From Alopecurus myosuroides (taxonomy: Eukaryota > Streptophyta > Magnoliopsida > Poales > Poaceae): a stretch of 64,000 bases of DNA. A model generated the notes under the pieces. It was given only the letters and a program-made list of their open reading frames with translations, had not been told where the DNA came from and did no database searches. Of the stretch, positions 10,849 through 23,482 are shown piece by piece; the stretch's first letter is position 1, and every line of letters starts with the position of its first letter. The stretch covers positions 238,728,833-238,792,832 of the forward strand of contig CM054060.1 of the NCBI GenBank assembly GCA_028641055.1, given 5' to 3'. The translations under genes and the position numbers were made by a program.

Positions 10849-11902
10849 AAAGATCACGAGCAAAGACTATACATGACAAGGTGAACTCACTCCTCTCGCT
10901 TCATGCTTTTGGTGACTTGGCGGATGGTGCGCTACCTCATGGAACAACCCTTTGTGTGCTCAGGTTTGACCCCACCACGAATGCCCCGGAACGTTCCCAA
11001 GACGATGCCCAAGAACCTATGGAAGAAGTCCGAGAAGATGGAGTGAAGGAAGAAGAAGGAACGGAGAAAGAAAGGGAAAACAGGGGCCCCGGCCTCAAAC
11101 CCCGGCCAGGCAGGTCCCCTTCCACCTCTAGGCCGGCCACTGTACAGAAGGAGCCGGCCTCCACCCCTTGGAAGGCCCTGGCCTCCATCCCGGCCTCAGG
11201 CCGGCCCCCAGGCCGACTCCCCTTCCCCGCCTCGGCCTCAGGCCGACCTACCCCCTTCTCCACCCTAGCCTCTAGCCGGCGTGGGCAGAGGCGCCCCAGC
11301 TCCCACCACGGCCTCAAGGGCCGGTCCCCCTAAAGACACGCGAACGGAAGGAATTTTAGCCCCTTTTCCACCTACTCTAATCCCTTGGCTATATAAGGAC
11401 TCCCCCGAGCTAGATCTAGGTTTAGAGATGAAATTAGAACTTTGAGCATTGCTCTTTTATCCCTCTTGTGATGCTACTCCTATGGTTGTACCTAGGACCG
11501 TATCAAGGCTACTCCTATGATATTCATCTAGGATCGTATCAAGATTCATCAAGCTACCTATCCTTTCCCCTTAGGATTCAGTTAGGAGTTGTCCAATCTT
11601 CCTCCACTAACCCTTGACGTTCTATTGGCGTGGTGGACCAGCCACGGGTGTGAAGCGGTTTCCGTTAAGGTGAGTTCAGTTGGATCGATCGTCCCGTAGG
11701 TGGCCTTCGGGATTTAGTTGACGAGAGATTTGGGGTTCTTCGGTTCTTGCGAGTTATCTCCCTTCGATTTACCACGTTTCCCCCTTGATTTGACCTGATT
11801 CCCCTTGTTCCCCTCTCGTGTTCATCGTGTTCATCGTTCATTCTTCGTGTTCTTCGTCGATTCGTGAAGATCGGGCCAACTAGGAGCTAACCCCTCCACA
11901 TC
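10811..11902 (+). repeat. 3' LTR of element B, right end lost
   Basis: TGATGCATCACACCC follows the purine tract. It matches the 5' LTR of element D (23483-24480) including the CR-like coding tail, a TATA box (CTATATAAGG near 11390) and the end segment CCAACTAGGAGCTA. The last bases differ where Athila-type LTR sequence takes over, so the right boundary is accurate to about 10 bp. An open frame 10845-11333 is the CR tail plus a low-complexity Pro/Ser/Arg extension, not a separate gene. Confidence 0.82.
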
Positions 11903-12365
11903 ACATAGTTATCATCATGTCATGCATGTTTCATTATCTATAAATTGACCAGTTGTAATTTGTTCACCACACATGTTATGGACGCCGGTCCATTTTCTCA
12001 TATTGATAATACAACCACTGCAATTACTGTTTTCACACTGCATCCACTGTTTTCACACTCCTACTATTGTTTTCACTATGTTCTCCTATTGTTTTACACA
12101 CCATACGTTTAACCTATTTGTGTTCAGCAAAACCGGTGAGATTGACAAACTCACTGCTTCGTTGGGGAAAAGTTAATTGATCGTGTTGTGTAGGTTCCAC
12201 GTTGCTGTTGAACCGATAGTGCGCCCCACCACATCATTTGCATCAACCTTCATAAGTTGCTTCTCCTCCTACTGGTCGATTCAACCTTGGTTTCTTTTCT
12301 GAGGGAAAACTTGCCGCTGCACTCTTCACAACCTTTCTCTTGGGGTTTACCAACGAGTGCAACTA
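11903..12365 (+). repeat. Athila-type LTR, 3' part only
   Basis: Corresponds to the last 450 bp of the LTR at 12366-13895: the shared words are CCGGTCCATTTTCT, CTTCGTTGGGGAAAAG, TTGTGTAGGTTCCACG and GAGGGAAAACTTGCCG. It joins the end of element B's LTR on the left and a second LTR copy on the right, so no internal region remains. Confidence 0.75.
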
Positions 12366-13895
12366 AGCACCCCATCATACACCTTATGCCATTTTTATCG
12401 ATTATCTCAGACTAACCTATTGACAAGATGCCATAGTGACAGTTCCTGTTTTCTGCTGTTTTTTATTTCAGAAAATTTGTTCTGGAAATATTCTCGAAAT
12501 TGGACGACTCGAAAGCCAAAAGTCTTAGAAATCTGTCGCGCACACGGAGTCAAAAGGGGAACTGGAGGGGAGCCACAATGGCCCCACGCCATAGGCAGCG
12601 CCCCCCTCTGGCCGCGCCCAGGGGTGTTATGGCCCCCTAGCCGCCCACCGGTGTTGCTCTCTCGCCTATTTTACCTCTCAGGAGGTTAACCCTAAATATC
12701 CAAGCCTTTTCCACCAAAAACATCCGCAGCCGCCATCATCGTCAACCCTAGTTCGAGAGGGTTCTGGAGCTCTCCCCGGCACCCTGTCGGGAGAGGGAAT
12801 CATCACCGGAGGGCTATACACCACCATTCCCGCCTCTGTAATAATGCGTGAGTTGTTCATCCTTGGACTACGGGTCCATAGAAGTATCTAGATGGTTGTC
12901 TCTCCTCTTTATGCCTCATGTTTAGATCTTGTGAGCTTCCTAACATGATCAAGACCATCTTATTATAATGTTACATGGTGTGTTTGTTGGGATCCGATGA
13001 ATATTGAATGCTATGTCGAGTGATTATCAATCTATCCTGTTGTTTTCATGTGTATGTTATTTATTATCTTGGATTCCCTCCATTGCTGGTATATTCTCTA
13101 GCCAAGTAGATGCTTGTAACTCCAAGAGGGAGTATTTATGCTTGATAGTGGGTTCATGCCTCCCTTTTACTCACTCTCAAGTGACAGAAACATAATAGGT
13201 GGGGGATGTGATGTTGCCATTATGGAGAAAACAATAATGTTTACATTACACACTTTGGTTAATGCAATTATCTGTTGTTTTCAACTTAATACCCAAGGTT
13301 TGCTCAGATGACATTCCGAGGGTGGATTATTAGTCATTGATGCAGTTGGCTAACGGTCTATGTATCTTCTTGTAATGCCCGCATGAATCACATAGTAATC
13401 ATCATGGCATGCATATGCACTACGGTGCAACCTTTATATCTGTCAATTGCCCAGCTATAATTTGTTTACTCAACATGCTATCTATTTGTTTTGGAGAGAC
13501 ACCACTAGTGAACTGTGAACCCCGGTCCATTTCTTTTATACTGATAGTACAACCACTTCAAGCACTGTTTTCATATTGCTACTACTATTTTCCTACTACT
13601 ATCACTGTTCTCTTTTCATCTCCGGTAAACAAGAACTGTTTTCCGCACCTTATGTTTAACATGTTTGTTTTCAGCAAAACCGGTGAAATTGACAACATCA
13701 ACGCTTCGTTGGGGAAAGTGATTTGATCGTGTTGTGTAGGTTCCACGTTACTTCTGAACCGGTAGTGCGCCCTGCCAACATCTGCTGCATCAATCTTTGG
13801 AAGTGATTTCTTTCTCATACTAGTCGATTCAACCTTGATTTATTTTTGATGGAAAACTTGCCGTTGCACTCTTCACACCCTACACTGGGAGTCTC
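12366..13895 (+). repeat. Athila-type (Sabrina-like) LTR, nearly complete
   Basis: Matches the reverse complement of 13896-15488 along its length: GACTAACCTATTGACAAGATGCCA, the GGGATCCGATGAATATTGAATGCTATGTC region, the AACTCCAAGAGGGAGTATTTATG block and the terminal GGAAAACTTGCCG. About 75 bp of the LTR start are missing. There is no coding; short ORFs inside are chance. Confidence 0.78.
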
Positions 13896-15488
13896 ATGAG
13901 TGTGAACACACGTTCGTTGGGAGACCTCAAGAGAAAGGTATGAAGAGTGCAGCAGCAAGTTTTCCCTCAGAAAGAAACCAAGTTTGAATCGAGACAGCAG
14001 AAGGAAGGAGTAACTTCAGAAGGTTGATGCATCTGAGATGGCAGGGCGCACTACCGGTTCAGTAGCAATATGGAACCTACACAACACAATCAAATCACTT
14101 TGCCCCAACGAAGCAGTGAGGTTGTCAATCTCCCCGGTTTTGCTGAACACAAAGATGTTAAACATGGGGAAAACAGTATGAGAACAATATGTAAACAGTA
14201 GCAGCAGTATGAAAACAGTGGAAATAGTGTGAAAGCAGTGGAAACAGTGTGTGTATTATCAGTATGAGAAAATGGACCGGGGTCCAAAGTTCACTAGTGG
14301 TGTCTCTTTATAGAAGATAAATAACATGTGTGGTGAACAAATTATAGCTGGGAAATTTACAGAAATGAAGGATGCACCATAGTGCATATGCAAGAAATAA
14401 ATATTACTATGTGATTCATGCGGGCATTACAACAAGATACCTAGACCGTCATCCAACTACATCTATGACTAATTATCCACCCTCTGAATATCATCTGAAG
14501 AAACATTGGTTATTAAGTTGCAAGCAACAGATAATCGCAGTAAGTAAAGTGTGTAATGTAAACAATGTAAACTAAGTAAACACTGGTGTTTTCTCCCTAA
14601 TGGCAACAACACATCCTCCATCTGTCACGTTTTTGTCACTCGAGCACAGATGCAAAGAAGGCATGAACCCACTATTGAGAATAAATACTCCCTCTTGGAG
14701 TTACTAGCATCTACTAATAACAGAGAGCATGAAAGATCATAAATAACATATGCATGAAGATAACATGATAGATTTATAATCAGAAGACATAGCATTCAAC
14801 ATTCATCGGATCCCAGTAACCACAACATGTAGAATTACATAAAGATGATCTCGATCATGTAGGTCAGCTCACGAGATCTAAACATGAGGTACAAAGCGGA
14901 GAAGACAACCATCTAGCTACTGCTATGGACCCATAGTCTAGGGATGAACTAATCACGCATCACTTCGGAGGAGTGCATGGTGGTGTAAACCCCTCCGGTA
15001 ATGAATTCCTCTCCCGGCAGGGTGCCGGGGTGAGTTCAAGAACCCTCCCGATCTCGGGATGACGATGCTGCGGCCTCGGGTGTTTATCGGGACGAAGTGA
15101 TATATTTTTAGGGTTGATGTATCGAGGGGAATAAATAGGAAAAAGGGCGATGTTGGTGGACGCCCGAGGAGCCCACACCACCCCCAAGCGCGGCCTGGGG
15201 GCGCGCCGCCCTATGGTGTGCCCCCTCCGGGCCTCTTCGTTACTGTGTCAAACCTTCGATAATTCTAAGACTTCCGGGCTTCGAATTTTCCAATTCCGAG
15301 AATATTTCCAGAACAACTATTCTAAAACTAAAAGCAGCAGAAAACAGGGAACTCGCTCTGTGGCATCTTGTCAATAGGTTAGTCCCAGAAATCAATAAAA
15401 ATGAGATAAAGTGTATAACAAACATGTAGGTAATAACATGAATAAAACATGGAACATCAGAAATGAAGGATACGTTTATGACATATCA
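13896..15488 (-). repeat. Athila-type (Sabrina-like) LTR, complete, minus orientation
   Basis: On the minus strand it begins TGATATGTCATAAACG at 15488, directly after the purine-rich word GATTGGGGATGT, and runs to the terminal region at about 13896. It meets the + oriented LTR end to end at about 13895. The part right of 14269 is present a second time at 18201-19422. Confidence 0.82.
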
Positions 15489-15892
15489 ACATCCCCAATC
15501 TTAGTTCCTACTCGTCCTCGAGTAGGTAAATGATAAAGACACATAGTTTCTGAGGTGACATGCTACCAACATAAACTTGATAATCAATAATGTAAAAGCA
15601 TATGTAAGCTCAGATCATGAATAATAAAAGATCATGAATAATAATGCACTCGAAAGATATACGTTTGTTTCGAGCATAGAGATAACTTGGCAAAGTGATA
15701 TTTCGCTTGTCCTTAAGAGTGGGGCAAAACATAAATGTCAGGGCACCTTCAAAGTTCATGAGGAAGACTAGAAAAAATAATTAGAGAACAAACAATAAAA
15801 TATCACGAATCAATTAATAATGTTTCTGAGATAAATGCCCATTAAACTCGGAATGGCAACCATGCTCTCTCAACTATGCATAAAGTTAGAAG
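15489..15892 (-). other. Untranslated 3' internal region of the Athila-type element
   Basis: AT-rich and without coding on either strand. On the minus strand it precedes the LTR start and carries the TTGGGGATG purine tract typical of this family. It ends abruptly at 15892, where Copia pol begins in the opposite orientation. The same join is found at 19822. Confidence 0.6.
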
Positions 15893-16835
15893 ATGGAGAC
15901 TCAACATAAAAGTAAAAGAGAGGCCCTTCGAAGAGGGAAGGATTTGGGTGAGGCGACTTACATATTAGGAATCAGGATCTATAGAGATAGATCCAGGCGG
16001 CTCATTAGATTGAGTCAGAGTACATATCTGGACAAGGTTTTGAAGAAATTCAAAATGGTAGAGTCCAAGAAGGGATTCCTACCGATGTCCCATGGCATAA
16101 AATTTAGCAAGACTCAGTGTCCTTCGACGACTGATGAGCGAAGTAGGATGAGTGTGATACCGTATGCTTCGGCAATCAGATCCATCATGTATGCCATGAT
16201 TAGGACTAGGCCAGATGTTTCCTATGCTCTAAGTATTACGAGCAGATACCAGGCTGACCCTGGCGAAGCCCACTGGGCAGCGGTTAAAAACATCCTTAAG
16301 TACTTGAGAAATACTAAGGAAATGTTCCTAGTTTATGGAGGTGATGAGGAATTCAGTGTAAAGGGTTACACGGATGCGAGTTATCTCACCGACTCAGATG
16401 ATTCTCGTTCGCAATTTGGATACGTGTTCGTAATGAACGGAGGGGCTGTGAGCTGGAAGAGTTCCAAGCAAGACACGGTGTCTGCATCTACAACAGAGGC
16501 TGAGTATATTGCTGCCTCAGAGGCGGCAAAGGAAGTTGTTTGGATCAGGAACCTCCTGATAGATCCTTGTGTGGTTCAGGGCGCGTCCAATCCATTGGAC
16601 GTATATTGTGACAACAATGGTGCTATCGCACAAGCCAAGGAACCTAGACAACACCAGAAGAACAAACATATACTCATGCGGTACCACCTCATTCGCCAGT
16701 TTCGAACAAGGTGATATCAAGTTATGCAAAGTACACACGGATGCAAACATTGCAGATCCGTTGACAAAGGCGCTACCACAGCCTAAGCATGAGGCGCACA
16801 CGAGAGGTATGGGCATACGATGCCTAGGCATATGA
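15893..16835 (+). pseudogene. BARE/Angela-type Copia pol, 3' part, first copy
   Basis: The frame covers the end of the Copia reverse transcriptase (EATYILGIRIYRD, STYLDKVLKKFK) and the RNase H ([67 protein letters not shown]). The 5' two thirds of pol are missing from the join at 15892. A 2-nt loss relative to the second copy near 16700 shifts the last 40 codons. The LTR follows at 16871, with the usual CAAGTGGGAGAC spacer. It is inactive. Confidence 0.88.
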
Positions 16836-16870
16836 TGCCAAGATGATTGACTCTAGTACAAGTGGGAGAC

Positions 16871-18200
16871 GGTTGGGAATATGCCCTAGAGGCAATCATG
16901 GACGATGTAATTCCCACTTTATTCATAAAGTTATTAAGTTGTCCTTGTTTTGAACATCTGATATATGTCATTGAATATGTGATTCGATTGTGAAACTATA
17001 TATTCATGTTGTTCATACTAGATTGTCCTTGGTCATTAAGGTTGTGCTGGACACACACCCTAGACTAATGTGAGTGTTGGCTGATGACTCGATTCCACTT
17101 GTCATGGGCATGGTGATGCCATTCCAACGCTCACGGACTTGGCTAAAGAGTTTAGCAAGTCGAAATGACCCACATTGAGATGCAACGAGCAAGTCGTCAT
17201 TTGCATGTCTCAATCAATGTAATCCTTAGACCTGAGGTTGTCGCACAATCCGAGTTGTGGATCACCGACTTAGGTTGTGTCAAACGTTGTTCTGTGACAA
17301 GGCAACTATAAAGGCAGAGTTTGGGTCGAATGAGAAGCAAGTTGCGTGATGTGGATAATCAAGATGGCATTTTGCCTCTCCGAATGGAGAGATATTCTCT
17401 GGGCCCTCTCGTGTGATATGATTCAGGAAGCATGGCCATGCGTGACTCGGTTAAGTGTTAACTGTGTCTGTTGACTAAGAGTTAGTCAGATGAATCACAT
17501 ATCACGGATCGAGAAGAGAGTCGAACTATTTAAGGGATGACGATAAATCGCCTATAGTTCGACAAGGTATATCGTGAGGCAAAAGGGACTAAGATGTATA
17601 TCACATTGAAAGGTATGTCGTCATGACTCAATGAGACTTGGGAGTCGGCACGTTCTGCTAGGAGCCGCTACCGATTGATCGATTGAGAGTCGGACTCCAA
17701 TCGTGTCCAAGTCGCCATGAGCCTGCAGGGTCGCACACTTAGGAGCGGGAGCAAATATTGGTCGGGTTGGACCCGAACCGGAAATGGACTGAGTTGTGAG
17801 TCGGACTCACAGAGGGAATGGGCCACAAGTGTTGTGAAACCCATTACCATACGCTATATAAAGAGGGGCGCAGGTTGCCCAGCGGGCACGTTAGTCCACT
17901 CTCCCATTCTTTGGGAACCCTAGCCCCACTCAGTCCAGCCGTCGCACCGGACCTAGCAGTCTGCCGTCGGAGCTCCTCCTCGTACGTGTGGATACCGGCA
18001 GAGGTGCTGTACGTTCAACACTTCGACGTTCGAGGGATTGGATCGGCCGGACCGGATCGTGGGACTACACTGCCCTGACGCGCTGCATCGATAATCCGCA
18101 CATGCGCGTCTAGTGGTAATACTCGTGGCCTTCTACCTCGGCTAGATCTTGGAAGCATCGCGTAGGAAAAAGTTTTCGTTTATCTCTACGCGTCCCAACA
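16871..18200 (+). repeat. BARE/Angela-type Copia 3' LTR (1330 bp)
   Basis: Starts GGTTGGGAATATGCCC (first T changed to G) and ends CGTCCCAACA at 18200, where Athila LTR sequence resumes. A TATA box CTATATAAAG lies near 17850, followed by the C-rich transcribed part. Small ORFs inside are not conserved coding. Confidence 0.85.
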
Positions 18201-19822
18201 AAAATGGACCGGGGTGCAAAGTTCACTAGTGGTGTCTCTTTATAGAAGATAAATAACATGTGTGGTGAACAAATTATAGCTGGGCAATTTACAGAAATGA
18301 AGGATGCACCATAGTGCATATGCAAGAAATAAATATTACTATGTGATTCATGCGGGCATTACAACAAGATACCTAGACCGTCATCCAACTACATCTATGA
18401 CTAATTATCCACCCTCTGAATATCATCTGAACAAACATTGGTTATTAAGTTGCAAGCAACAGATAATCGCAGTAAGTAAAGTGTGTAATGTAAACAATGT
18501 AAACTAAGTAAACACCGGTGTTTTCTCCCTAATGGCAACAACACATCCTCCATCTGTCACGTTTTTGTCACTCGAGCACAGATGCAAAGAAGGCATGAAC
18601 CCACTATTGAGCATAAATACTCCCTCTTGGAGTTACTAGCATCTACTAATAACAGAGAGCATGAAAGATCATAAATAACATATGCATGAAGATAACATGA
18701 TATATTTATAATCAGAAGACATAGCATTCAACATTCATCGGATCCCAGCAACCACAACATGTAGAATTACATAAAGATGATCTCGATCATGTAGGTCAGC
18801 TCACGAGATCTAAACATGAGGTACAAAGCGGAGAAGACAACCATCTAGCTACTGCTATGGACCCGTAGTCTAGGGATGAACTACTCACGCATCACTTCGG
18901 AGGAGTGCATGGTGGTGTAAACCCCCCCGGTAATGAATTCCTCTCCCGGCAGGGTGCCGGGGTGAGCTCAAGAACCCTCCCGATCTCGGGATGACGATGC
19001 TGCGGCCTCGGGTGTTTCTCGGGACGAAGTGACATATTTTTAGGGTTGATGTATCGAGGGGAATAAATAGGATAAAGGGCGATGTTGGTGGACGCCCAAG
19101 GAGCCCACACCACCGCCAAGCGCGGCATGGGGGCGCGCTGCCCTATGGTGTGGCTCCCCTCCGGGCCTCTTCGTTACTGTGTCAAACCTTCGATAATTCT
19201 AAGACTTCCGGGCTTCGAATTTTCCAATTCCGAGAATATTTCCAGAACAACTATTCTAAAACTAAAAACAGCAGAAAACATGGAACTGGCTCTATGGCAT
19301 CTTGTCAATAGGTTAGTCCCAGAAATCAATAAAAATGAGATAAAGTGTATAACAAACATGTAGGAAATAACATGAATAAAACATGGAACATCAGAAATGA
19401 AGGATATGTTAATGACATATCAACATCCCCAATCTTAGTTCCTACTCGTCCTCAAGTAGGTAAACGATACAGACACATAGTTTCTGAGGTGACATGCTAC
19501 CAACATAAACTTGATAATCAATAATGTAAAAGAATATGTAAGCTGAGATCATGAATAATAAAAGATCATGAATAATAATGCACTCGAAGATATACGTTTG
19601 TTTCGAGCATAGAGATAACTTGGAAAAGTGATATTTCGCTCGTCCTTTAGAGTGGGGCAAAACATAAATGCCAGGGCACCTTCAAAGTTCATGAGGAAGA
19701 CTAGAAAAAATAATTAGAGAACAAACAATAAAATATCACGAATCAATTAATAATGTTTCTGAGACAAATGCCCATTAAACTCGGAATGGCAACCATGCTC
19801 TCTCAACTATGCATAAAGTTAG
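18201..19822 (-). repeat. Second copy of the Athila LTR and internal segment
   Basis: Repeats 14269-15892 at high identity: LTR part 18201-19422, internal part 19423-19822. It starts within the LTR at AAAATGGACC, so about 370 bp of the LTR 3' end are missing here. See the entry for the whole duplication. Confidence 0.85.
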
Positions 19823-19825
19823 AAG

Positions 19826-20770
19826 ATGGAGACTCAACATATAAGTAAAAGAGAGGCCCTTCGAAGAGGGAAGGATTTGGGTGAGGCGACTTACATATTA
19901 GGAATCAGGATCTATAGAGATAGATCCAGGCGGCTGATTGGATTGAGTCAGAGTACATATCTGGACAAGGTTTTGAAGAAATTCAAAAGGGAAGAGTCCA
20001 AGAAGGGATTCGTACTGATGTCCCATGGCATAAAACTTAGCAAGACTCAGTGTCCTTCGACGACTGATGAGCGAAGTAGGATGAGTGTGATCTCGTATGC
20101 TTCGGCTATTGGATCCATCATGTATGCCATGATTAGTACTAGGCCAGATGTTTCCTATGCTCTAAGTGTTACGAGCAGATACCAGGCTGACCCTGGCGAA
20201 GCCCACTGGGCAGCGGTTAAAAACATCCTTAAGTACTTGAGAAATACTAAGGAAATGTTCCTAGTTTATGGAGGTGATGAGGAATTCAGTGTAAAGGGTT
20301 ACACAGATGCGAGTTATCTCACCGACTCAGATGATTCTCGTTCGCAATGTGGATACGTGTTCGTAATGAACGGAGGGGCTGTGAGCTAGAAGAGTTCCAA
20401 GCAAGACACGGTGTCTGCATCTACAACAGAGGCTGAGTATATTGCTGCCTCAGAGGCGGCAAAGGAAGCTGTTTGGATCAGGAACCTCCTGATAGATCTT
20501 GGTGTGGTTCAGGGCGCGTCCAATCCATTGGACGTATATTGTGACAACAATGGTGCTATCGCACATGCCAAGGAACCTAGACAACACCAGAAGAACAAAC
20601 ATATACTCATGCGGTACCACCTCATTCGCCAGTTTGTCGAACAAGGTGATATCAAGTTATGCAAAGTACACACGGATGCAAACATTGCAGATCCGTTGAC
20701 AAAGGCGCTACCACGGCCGAAGCATGAGGCGCACACGAGAGGTATGGGCATACGATGCCTAGGCATATGA
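19826..20770 (+). pseudogene. BARE/Angela-type Copia pol, 3' part, second copy
   Basis: Same content as 15893-16835, from the same truncated start. It has a TAG at about 20387 in place of the Trp codon of AVSWKSS, but keeps the frame intact near 20630 where the first copy has lost two bases. Its LTR stops after 23 bp (20806-20828). The separate lesions show that the two copies decayed independently after duplication. Confidence 0.87.
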
Positions 20771-22386
20771 TGCCAAGATGATTGACTCTAGTGCAAGTGG
20801 GAGACTGTTGGGAATATACCCTAGAGGCTATAAGTGACGGGTTTGTAGTCATAAACATGGTGTAAGCATGCGCCAAGTCAACCAAATAAAACATTCAAAG
20901 GAGAACACCACAAATTTATGCTTCAAAATGACAAGAACAACTCATGATTGTTTCTAAGGCACGTTAAACACTCTCAGCTATTTGAGAAAAATCCTGCTAC
21001 AAAAATAACCACTAGGATTTAGAATTGAAATAACATCTAGCATGAAATGAAAACGTCTAGCCACATTCCATACAAGCTTCTATTTGCATCGTTATAAATT
21101 CTACTATATGCAGCGGTTTCTTTTCTCAACAAGCACCATACAAAATATGTTTTAAAAAAACTCTCTAAATGATACAACAAGCAAACATGATAGTACTAAC
21201 ACAACTCTACTAAAATGAACAGCTCCGAATAAGATATGAAATGAAAACAAGAGCTAAACAGGAATTTTGCAGCAGTTAGAAGAAAACTAAGAATACGAGC
21301 ATAATGAGTATTCAAATGAAAAACTGGAGTGTGTCTCTCTCCCAATCAAGGAATTATAGAGTCAAACTATATTATTGCATCAAGGAAAACAAAACAAAAC
21401 AAAAGAACAACAAACAGACGCTCCAAGTAAACTTCATATGATGTGAGCGAATAAAAATATAGTTTCACTAGAAGTGACCTGATAAATTGTTGATGAAGAA
21501 GGGGATGCCTTGGGCATCCCCAAGATTAGATTCTTGAGTCTTACTAAAATTTTCTTGGATGAACCACGGGGGCATCCCCAAGCTTTGACCTTGCACTCTT
21601 CTTGATCACATTATATCACCCTCTTCTCTTGACCATTGAAAACTTCCTTCACACCACACTCAAAGAGTAATTCGCATTAGAGGGTTAGTGCAAGAATAAA
21701 AAATCCATGGGTTCTGTATGGGAAAAAGTGTTATTGATACTTTAAATATTAGCTACCTCTAGTGATGTTTCTTGAAGAAAAGAAATCCACTTGACATTGT
21801 AAAAGAGAAAATGTAAGAAAAATGGCAGAATCTTCCAAAACCAGAACAGTCTATAAAGAAGAATGTTTTCGGGGCACTTATGTTTCTCAGATAAAAAAAC
21901 TTGAAGAAAAAAAGTTGCAGAATTAGATGAGGAATAAGCACAAAATATTTCAGGCCATTTTGATCTTTCTGTGAATTATGCGGCAGAAATCTGTTTCCTG
22001 CGCGGAAATCCAAAACCAACTCCAACTCTCGTCAGAAACTATACTTGGCACAACTAAAACATGAAAATAAAGATACAAAGGAGTTTCTACGTAAGTATAC
22101 AACCCCTTTACTCAACGAAAACAAAGAAAAACAAAGCAAAAATAAAACCATGGGTTATCTCCCAATAAGTGCTTTTCTTTAACGCCTTTTATCTAGGCCC
22201 AGAAAAGTGAAGAAACATCGAAATCAATAATTTTCTCCAAAACCCAATTGTAGCAATGGGTACCTTAGACAATCCTGGAGATGATTAAACATGCAAATCA
22301 CTTTTAGTTTCACTAATTTATTTATTTATTTTAAGTACATTAGGGCATTTTTGTTTAGGCACCTTAGGGACAGACATAATTTTTTT

Positions 22387-22692
22387 CTATTTTCCCATAG
22401 GAGGTTTCTCCATATTAAACTTAAGAGAAGAAAAAGTTGAGATTAAAATTTTCTCCATAGAGTTTAGCGTTTTAATAGCATCATCTAAAGTGATTTCAGT
22501 TTTAACAACCTTGATAGGTGGTGTTCCAACTAAACTTTCAATTAAATTACAGGCTTCCAAAGCAGGTGTTCCCAGAAAATTACCGCGTGTAAGAGTGTCT
22601 AGAACATACCTATAACAGCTAGTAATACCAACATAAAAATTCCTAAGAAGGATTAAAGTGGAATATTTCTTAGTGCATCTGATGAGCATCAC
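22387..22692 (-). pseudogene. Athila-type gag fragment
   Basis: A frame of about 100 codons contains FLGTPALEACNLIESLVGTPP and VVKTEITLDDAIKTLNSMEKIL, which I recognise from gag of Sabrina/Athila-type elements. The capsid start and zinc finger are not found around it. In the family this protein builds the particle; here it is only a fragment. Confidence 0.65.
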
Positions 22693-22968
22693 TTACCCTA
22701 TACCAAGCATCTTTCAAACTTTCTCCACCTTGTTGCTTAAAAGAACGAACTTAAACTTCACGAACACTCATTTTAGCAAGACTAAAAACAGGATAAAAAC
22801 TACAGCTAGAATAAGAACTATTTTTTTTTGTGTTTTTTATAAAGAGAAGCAAACAAGACAAGATAAAATAAGTTAAGTAAGACAAAAACAAAGTAAAGAG
22901 ATTGGAAGTGAGAAACTCCCCTCTCAGATATTCTCTTCCTCCCCGGCAACAGCGCCATAAAATATGCT

Positions 22969-23393
22969 TGATGCGTGTGAACACACGTTCGTTGGGAGAC
23001 CCCGAGAGGATGGTATGAAGAGTGCAGCAGCAAGTTTTCCCTCAGAAAGAAACTAAGGTTGAATTGACCACTAGGAGGAATGAGTAACTTCAGAAGGTTG
23101 ATGCAGTTGAGATGGCAGGGCGCACTACCGGTTCAGCAGCAACGTGAAACCTACACAACACAATCAAATCACTTTTCCCCAACGAAGCAGTGAGGTTGTC
23201 AATCTCACAGGTTTTGCTGAACACAAAGAGGTTAAATGTATGGTGTGGAAAACCGTATGAGAACAGTATGAAAACAATAGCAGCAGTATGAAAACAGTGG
23301 AAGCAGTGTGAAAGAAGTGGAAACAATGTGTGTATTATCAGTATGAGAAAATGGACCGGGGTCCACAGTTCACTAGCGGTGTCTCTCCATAGA
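22969..23393 (-). repeat. Athila-type 5' LTR, last 425 bp
   Basis: On the minus strand it ends CACGCATCA, followed after 11 nt by the tRNA-Asp type primer site. It matches the ends of the LTRs at 11903-12365 and 13896-14300. The outer part is lost. About 90 bp to its right (23394-23482) I could not assign. Confidence 0.78.
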
Positions 23394-23482
23394 CGATCGA
23401 TTCCCTTTTCAAAACCTGCTTCAGCAGCTCGGGATCGTAAAAGTGATTTTCATCGTAGTACTCGCTCTAGTGTTAGGTTCAA

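Larger units (their letters stand above)
1072..11902 (+). mobile_element. Element B: 3' half of a CRM-type chromovirus, interrupted twice
   Basis: Pol coding at 1072-2235 continues at 10280-10810 after removal of element C, and is followed by a purine tract and the 3' LTR at 10811. Element A removes the 5' side. Its sequence is close to element D, with a shared RNase H segment and a shared LTR-encoded tail, so B and D are one family. Several stops and frameshifts make it inactive. Confidence 0.82.
12366..15488. repeat. Inverted pair of Athila-type LTRs joined at their 3' ends
   Basis: The + LTR (12366-13895) and the minus LTR (13896-15488) face each other with no spacer, giving an imperfect palindrome of about 3.1 kb centred on about 13895. 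The arms differ at many positions. Confidence 0.75.
14269..20828. repeat. Direct duplication of a composite Athila/Copia segment
   Basis: 14269-16893 and 18201-20828 are the same about 2.6-kb composite (Athila LTR part, Athila internal stub, Copia pol 3' part, first 23 bp of the Copia LTR), in the same orientation and with the same internal junctions. The Copia LTR lies between them. The simplest reading is one unit of 3.93 kb (14269-18200) duplicated in tandem, the second copy ending early at 20828. Identity looks like 96-98% by eye. Confidence 0.85.
20829..23393 (-). mobile_element. Remnant of an Athila-type Gypsy element with 5' LTR end
   Basis: Minus orientation: LTR end (22969-23393), a tRNA-Asp type primer site (22940-22957, sense TGGCGCTGTTGCCGGGGA), a gag piece (22387-22692) and AT-rich untranslated sequence with two GGGGATGCCC words near 21510 and 21570, typical of the region before the 3' LTR in Sabrina-like elements. 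Pol is missing. The left edge abuts the truncated Copia LTR. Confidence 0.75.

Noticed and set aside
10845..11333. A Pro/Arg-rich protein gene
   Set aside because: It lies in the 3' LTR of element B and its start is the CR-like tail; the rest is low-complexity GC-rich LTR sequence.
14700..14720. A Stowaway/Mariner MITE (TACTCCCTC word)
   Set aside because: The word is part of the Athila-type LTR in all copies; no TA duplication or inverted ends.
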